Of a stretch of 64,000 bases of DNA, positions 60,242 to 64,000 are shown in pieces. The translations under genes and the position numbers were made by a program. Where the stretch lies: the NCBI RefSeq assembly GCF_000179035.2, contig NC_015155.1, positions 496,001 through 560,000 of the forward strand. Direction: 5' to 3'. The DNA comes from Mycoplasma suis str. Illinois. Lineage in GTDB: Bacteria; Bacillota_I; Bacilli_A; Mycoplasmatales; Mycoplasmoidaceae. A model generated the notes under the pieces. The model saw only the letters and a list, made by a program, of their open reading frames with translations. It ran no database searches and had not been told where the DNA came from. The first letter of the stretch is position 1. Every line of letters begins with the position of its first letter.

Positions 60242-61528
60242 TTGATCGCTGCCACGCAGCGATTCAGCAATGATGGCGACGGGACCGGAACCAAGGCCAT
60301 GCTTGATTCCGAGAGTAAATTTGAAAAAGTCCAAGGTATTTGATTTGATGACATTGATTGGGGTGTTGATGTAAGTTATGACAGGGTAGGGAATAATGAA
60401 AAAGCTGAAAATGATTGTGTCTATTTGGATAGCAGTGGGTATGCATATGGGTGCAAAAAAGTAAATGAAAGGAATGGAAACGGTAATCAGGGTACGGCAT
60501 TTCAGCGAAGAATAGGTAAGGAAAAAATTGCATTACAAGATAATGGTTGAGGGATAATGGTCGGTAAAGTGTCTTTTGTTGTAGGATTGATTGAAATGGT
60601 TAAGGGAGATGGGAATGGTGAGGAAAGCTTTAATAACAAATGAAAGGAATGGTTTGAAAAAGATAACGATGGAAAAGGGAAATGTTTGGAAGTTACTAGA
60701 AAAGATAAGAATAAGAGAGGGACAGGGGAAGGAGAGTATGAATATAAACCTAAGAAGTGTAAATGGAAATTAAAGGGGGAGAAAAAAGAGGCTGCAGTGA
60801 GCGTTTTTAAAAAAGTGTTTGCAGATGAACCTAGATGGGCTAAAAAGAGTTTCAAAAATGAACACATGAAAAATTTGTGTGGGGAGAAAAATTGAAATGC
60901 AGATAATTTTGGAGGGAATAAGGAGATGATGGGGGCGGTAAAACATAAGTTCATTAGTAATGTTTGCGAAGGAAAAAGTTGAAAGGAAGAGGGGTATGTT
61001 GAAAACTGAGATACTAATGGGAGCATAAAAATGATTGAAGGTCAGGTGTTTGAATTTGGGAGGGGAGGAAGTAATAATGGAGAACTATTAACTTTCGAAA
61101 GGGAAAGCGAAGGTCAAGATATTTTTGGAGGGGAAGAAAAAGGGGAAGCGGGAGGTAGAGGAGTATCACCAGGTGACTGACTTAAATCAGCTCGTTGAGA
61201 TGGTAAGATGAGTGATCAAAGCTGTAGCAGTGTAGAACAGTGAAATGCTAGATTTGATGCGGGAGCTGAGAATGGCAGGAATGATTGCTTGAGTAGCGAA
61301 GGAGGTAATGAGAAGAAGAGCAACAAATGATTACACGATCAGAGCTGAAAGGATATTAAGAAAAAATTTGGGTTCGGTAAAAAGAGCGAAAAGAATGAAT
61401 GTCAATGACTAATGAAAGAGCCATTTACTGGGAGAGGACATGAAGATCTAAGACCAGAACATACTATGGTAATGGGTTTCAGATGTGGGTCAAAGATCTT
61501 GCGGATCGATACCGAAGGTAAAAGTTAG
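60242..61528 (+). CDS. Family E cassette 4, intact frame
   Basis: 429 codons from TTG 60242 (a second TTG at 60239) or about 408 from ATG at 60299. Domain order as in cassette 1: DCVYLDSSGYAYGCKKV, GTAFQRRIGKEKIAL, KCLEVTR, KKCKWKL, VFADEPRWAKKSF, NLCGEKN, GDQSCSSVEQW, ECQWLMKEPFTGRG, DLRPEHTMVMGFRCGSKILR. No export segment. It follows cassette 3 after 24 bases, in the same frame as that cassette's stop. Confidence 0.7.
60245..60312 (+). repeat. Cassette 5' conserved block, copy 4
   Basis: Identical over 68 bp to copies 1 and 5, while flanking DNA on the upstream side is unrelated. Confidence 0.85.
61439..61502 (+). repeat. Cassette 3' conserved block, plus orientation
   Basis: Starts CATGAAGATCTAAG and ends GGTCAAAGATCTTG. 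It pairs with 62210-62273 on the opposite strand as an imperfect 64-bp inverted repeat (a few mismatches), joining the 3' ends of cassettes 4 and 5. Confidence 0.78.
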
Positions 61529-61862
61529 AAGGATCCTCAATCAAGGAACCATGATTAATGTGCGAGTCGTGTTTTCAATTTTTAGCAAAATTTTCCATTT
61601 TTAAACCCTTCGAAAGCCTTGATTTTCAGGGCTTTTGTTCATTTTTGACTACTAATTTTTTTCAACTACCCGACTTTTCAAAAATTAAATTCTTTTAAAA
61701 TCCTTTTTTAATGGCTGAATAATCAGCCATTCATCTTTTTTAAATACTTATTCTGGTAATTTCTTATACCAGAATCTTTAATTTTTACTGTTCTACAACA
61801 CTAATTAGTTAAATTTCTTCTTCTTAGAGAGCTGACCTAGGTCAGCTCCTTTCTTTGTGTAG

Positions 61863-62074
61863 CTATATATTTCTATTTATTTTTTCTCCAAAAATATTCT
61901 TTCTAGTATCTTCTTTCTCGAATACGAGTAACTTCAATGTCATTAAATTAGATTCCCTTATAGCTTTTTCGAATTTACCCCACCTCTTTTTCTTTAGAAC
62001 ACCTGTAACTCAAAAGGTTCCCCCCCCCCTTCTAGTCGTTGCAATTGCAACGACTAAAAAATAAAACTAAATTA
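61863..62074 (-). pseudogene. Chimeric relic: poly-G joint fused to a cassette fragment
   Basis: Minus frame without a start codon: FYFLVVAIATTRRGGGTFW then VTGVLKKKRWGKF and KLLVFEKEDTRKNIFGEKIN, stop TAG at 61863. The first part has a hydrophobic stretch and a C10 tract (62020-62029) as in phase-variable genes; the last part matches the family E segment E-L-L-A/T-F-E-K/R-E...D-I-F-G. It may mark an old join between an export segment and a cassette. Confidence 0.4.
62033..62056. repeat. 24-bp perfect palindrome next to a C10 tract
   Basis: Core GTCGTTGCAATTGCAACGAC plus two bases on each side, self-complementary without a loop, three bases from C10 (62020-62029) and inside the relic frame at 61863-62074. 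Could be a recombination or protein-binding site, or only a terminator. Confidence 0.6.
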
Positions 62075-62198
62075 CTTTAAAGAAAAAAATAACAAATAAC
62101 TATTTTTCGATGTAGTTAGAAATTAAATGAAAGAAAAAGTTAACTGAAATAAATAAGTGTATGTTAAATCAAATAAATTTAATTATTATTTTTTATTC

Positions 62199-63473
62199 TT
62201 ATAACTCTTTCAAGATCTTTGACCCACATCTGAAACCCATTACCATAGTATGCTCTGGCCTTAGATCTTCATGTCTTGTTCCTTTGAATGGTTCTTTCAT
62301 TAGTCATTGACAGTTACCTTCACTACTCTTTGTCCCTAATCCAAATCTCTTTTTGAGCTTGTCTCATTCCTGATCATTCAACCATTTACCACTTTTGCCT
62401 TTACCTTCTCCCTCATCTCCCACTACACAGTCATTACTTTTTCTGTTTGCCTCCGGATCATTTCTAGTATTTCACTGTTTTATACTACTACAGCTTTGAT
62501 CAGCTAATTTACCTTCTCATCGAGCAGCTTTTAGTCAATCACCTGCAGTTACTTGTCTTTTTCTTTCTCTAGCTTCCCCAAATATATCTGAACCATTACC
62601 CTCTTTTTCAAAAGCTAATAATTCTCCATTACCTCCTCCCCCAAATTCAAAGACCTGTCCTTCAATTACTTTGATATTCCCGCTAGTGCTTCATTCTCTT
62701 ACATAATCATTTCCCTCTTTTCCATATTTACTCCTTCCACTTTTACAATGAGCACTCTTAAACTCTTCTCTTACTTCCTTCATAACATTACTCCCATTTC
62801 TTCCAAAATTGTTCTCCTTTCACCTAGTCCCCTCTCCACACAAATCATCAATATTCTTTCTCTTAAAACTTTTTTCAGCCCATGTCTTCTCATCAGCAAA
62901 TACTTTCTTAAAGATACTTAAGGCATCTCCTTTCTTATCTTCTTTCAACTTTCATTTGCATTTTTTTCTCTTATAGTCGTAATTATCCTGTCCATTATTC
63001 TCTCCCACCCTCTCAGTAACTTCTAAACAACTTCCCTCTCCTCCATTATCTTTTTCAAATCATTTACTTCACTTACTTTTAAACTCTTCCTCTTTTCCAC
63101 TACTCCCATTTCCTTTAACCATTTCAATTAACGCCATAACAAAGCTAACCTTACCAACCATTATCCCTCAACCATTTTTCTGTAAACCAATCTTCTCCTT
63201 TCCTATTCTTCGTTGAAATGCTGTACCTTCACTTCCACCTTCTCCATTTCCTGTAACTTTTTTACATCCATATGCATATCCAGTGGTATCCAAATAGACA
63301 CAGTCCTTTTCAACTTTCCCATCACCTCCATTTCCATTCTCATAACTCACACTGACTCCCCAATCAATATCGTCAAATCAGATCCCTTGAACCTTCTCGA
63401 ACTTACTTTCGGAATCAAGCATGGCCTTGGTTCCGGTCCCGTCGCCATCATTGCTGAATCGCTGCGTGGCAGC
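62199..63473 (-). CDS. Family E cassette 5, intact frame, no start before the block
   Basis: The frame is open over 436 codons from after the stop at 63507-63509 to TAA at 62199; I checked every codon from 62221 to 63180 by eye and found no TAA/TAG. Between that stop and the conserved block there is no ATG, GTG or TTG. Domains as in cassette 1 (DCVYLDTTGYAYGCKKV, GTAFQRRIGKEKIGL, SCLEVTE, KKCKWKL, KVFADEKTWAEKSF, DQSCSSIKQW-type motif, NCQWLMKEPFKGTR, HTMVMGFRCGSKIL). Head-to-head 3' ends with cassette 4. Confidence 0.68.
62210..62273 (-). repeat. Cassette 3' conserved block, minus orientation
   Basis: Inverse of 61439-61502 with few differences. It extends the shared sequence past GGTTTCAGA by TGTGGGTCAAAGATCTTG, found only in cassettes 4 and 5. 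Confidence 0.78.
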
Positions 63474-63476
63474 GAT
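63409..63476 (-). repeat. Cassette 5' conserved block, copy 5 (inverted)
   Basis: Identical to copies 1 and 4 over 68 bp on the minus strand, including the hairpin ATCGCTGCCACGCAGCGAT. Confidence 0.85.
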
Positions 63477-63495
63477 TTCAACAATTACAAAAACT

Positions 63496-64000
63496 TTAGA
63501 TTTTTCTTAAGTGAGAAAAAAGAAAGAAGGGGTGTTGATTTCAAACAAATTTTTTAAAAAAGAACACATTTAATGTTTGCGGATAAAAATGGGTTTCATA
63601 TATTTTGAAACCCATTACCATAGTATGTTCTGGTCTTAGATCTTCATGATCTTTTCCATTAAATGGTTCTTTCATCAGTCATTGACAGTTTCCTTCCTTA
63701 CTATTTTTTCCAAATCCAAACTTCTTTTTAAGATCGTTTCAATCTTGATCATTCAATCATTTACCACCTTCTCCATTATCTCTATTCTTTACACATTGAT
63801 TATTGTCCTCATCTACTCCACTATTCCGAGTTTTTCACTGTTCAACACTACTACAACTTTGATCTGCTAACTTACCATCTCAGCGAGCCGACTTAAGTCA
63901 GTCGCTCGCTGATATTTGATTCCTTCCCACATCTCTCCCTCTTTCTCCGAAAATATCTTCTCCAGAACCCATTTTCTCGAAGGAAAGTAGTTCTGAATTC
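63496..64000 (-). CDS. Family E cassette 6, C-terminal part, cut by window edge
   Basis: Minus frame entering at 64000 with ELLSFEKMGSGEDIFGERGR, then SDWLKSARWDGKLADQSCSS, VEQWKTRNSG, GKWLNDQDWNDLKKKFGFGK, NCQWLMKEPFNG, DLRPEHTMVMGFK. It diverges after GGTTTC and runs on to TAG at 63496, 10 bases before the stop that bounds cassette 5's frame. The 5' part lies beyond the window. Confidence 0.65.

Larger units (their letters stand above)
61529..62198. other. Spacer between converging cassettes
   Basis: 670 bp between the stops of cassettes 4 and 5. It holds a hairpin near 61605-61632 (AGCCCTGA-type stem with T-rich flank), AT-rich unassigned DNA, the chimeric poly-G relic at 61863-62074 and a 24-bp palindrome. 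No intact gene. Confidence 0.6.

Noticed and set aside
60502-61026. A 174-aa minus-strand open frame rich in Ser/Phe/Leu
   Set aside because: It is antisense to cassette 4, whose plus frame is intact and matches paralogues. Similar antisense frames occur opposite the other cassettes at the same relative place, as expected from the coding strand's composition.
56347-63476. The repeated blocks as a CRISPR array
   Set aside because: Repeats are more than 1 kb apart, inverted copies exist, and the intervening DNA is coding and homologous, not unique spacers. No cas genes.
56347-63476. The cassettes as insertion sequences with inverted ends
   Set aside because: No transposase motif, no target-site duplications, and 5' and 3' blocks are different sequences rather than terminal inverted repeats.
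1-64000. tRNA, rRNA or other structured RNA genes
   Set aside because: I looked for tRNA-like cloverleaf signatures (for example GGTTCGAATCC-type arms) and rRNA-like GC-rich stretches and saw none. A covariance-model scan would be needed to be sure.

Overview
The window looks like part of a hemotropic mycoplasma (Mollicutes) genome. Evidence: UGA must be read as tryptophan throughout (one cassette at 56.3-57.6 kb stays open for 431 codons only with UGA=Trp, with more than ten in-frame UGAs at alignable Trp positions). The DNA is strongly AT-rich, start codons are often TTG, and most genes are short paralogues of no known function that begin with a membrane/export segment. Species cannot be fixed from the sequence alone. 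All calls use the UGA=Trp code; most were checked by hand for frame and length divisible by three.

Layout. From 1 to 56.2 kb almost every gene lies on the minus strand. I use five family names. Family A (mainly 1-8.5 kb): 45-150 aa, an export/anchor segment (typically M-T-F-x-x-K-G...GG-Y), then a Ser/Asn/Gln/Glu-rich tail. Family B (7-8, 10-12, 16-20.7, 30-31 and 38.8-52.2 kb): about 155-240 aa, anchor plus an extracellular domain with W-E-x-V/Y, paired Cys, a central W-I-x-G/W-I-R-G motif and a C-terminal C-x-V...V-x-I-x-C. Family C (10.6-15.4, 22-27, 53.8-55 kb): 360-376 aa, anchor, helical body, often a polybasic R-x-R-R stretch, then an N-W-x-x-L segment. Family D (9-10, 21-22, 24.7-37.8, 52.3-53.3 kb): about 330-346 aa coiled-coil proteins starting M-F-T-F-S-K-V-I-T-L-G with a poly-G tract in mid-gene. 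Family E (56.3-64 kb): about 430-codon cassettes, four on plus then two on minus. Only two conventional genes are recognisable: a type I restriction specificity subunit (hsdS, 23.3-24.5 kb) and ATP synthase subunit c (atpE, 55.5 kb).

How it seems to work. The region is a surface-variation locus with two layers. First, about twenty homopolymeric C/G tracts of 7-11 bases sit inside genes at functional joints: just after the export segment (families A/B), between the two coiled-coil halves (family D), and between the two target-recognition domains of hsdS. Four full-length protein genes are in frame; thirteen are out of frame, usually by one base, as expected of slipped-strand phase variation. 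Nine Gs is the in-frame length for nearly all family D genes. Second, family E resembles a silent-cassette system: four of five complete cassettes keep intact reading frames, but at least two have no start codon ahead of the conserved frame and none has an export signal. They share an almost invariant 68-bp GC-rich 5' block holding a perfect 8-3-8 hairpin (ATCGCTGC-CAC-GCAGCGAT) and a conserved 3' block, so an expression site elsewhere that receives cassettes by recombination is a plausible model. The competing model, in which the block is simply a leader for stand-alone genes, is not excluded.

Several other genes carry a single-base frameshift in short A or T runs. These may be pseudogenes, slippage sites or sequencing errors. 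No rRNA, tRNA, CRISPR, transposase or replication origin was seen.
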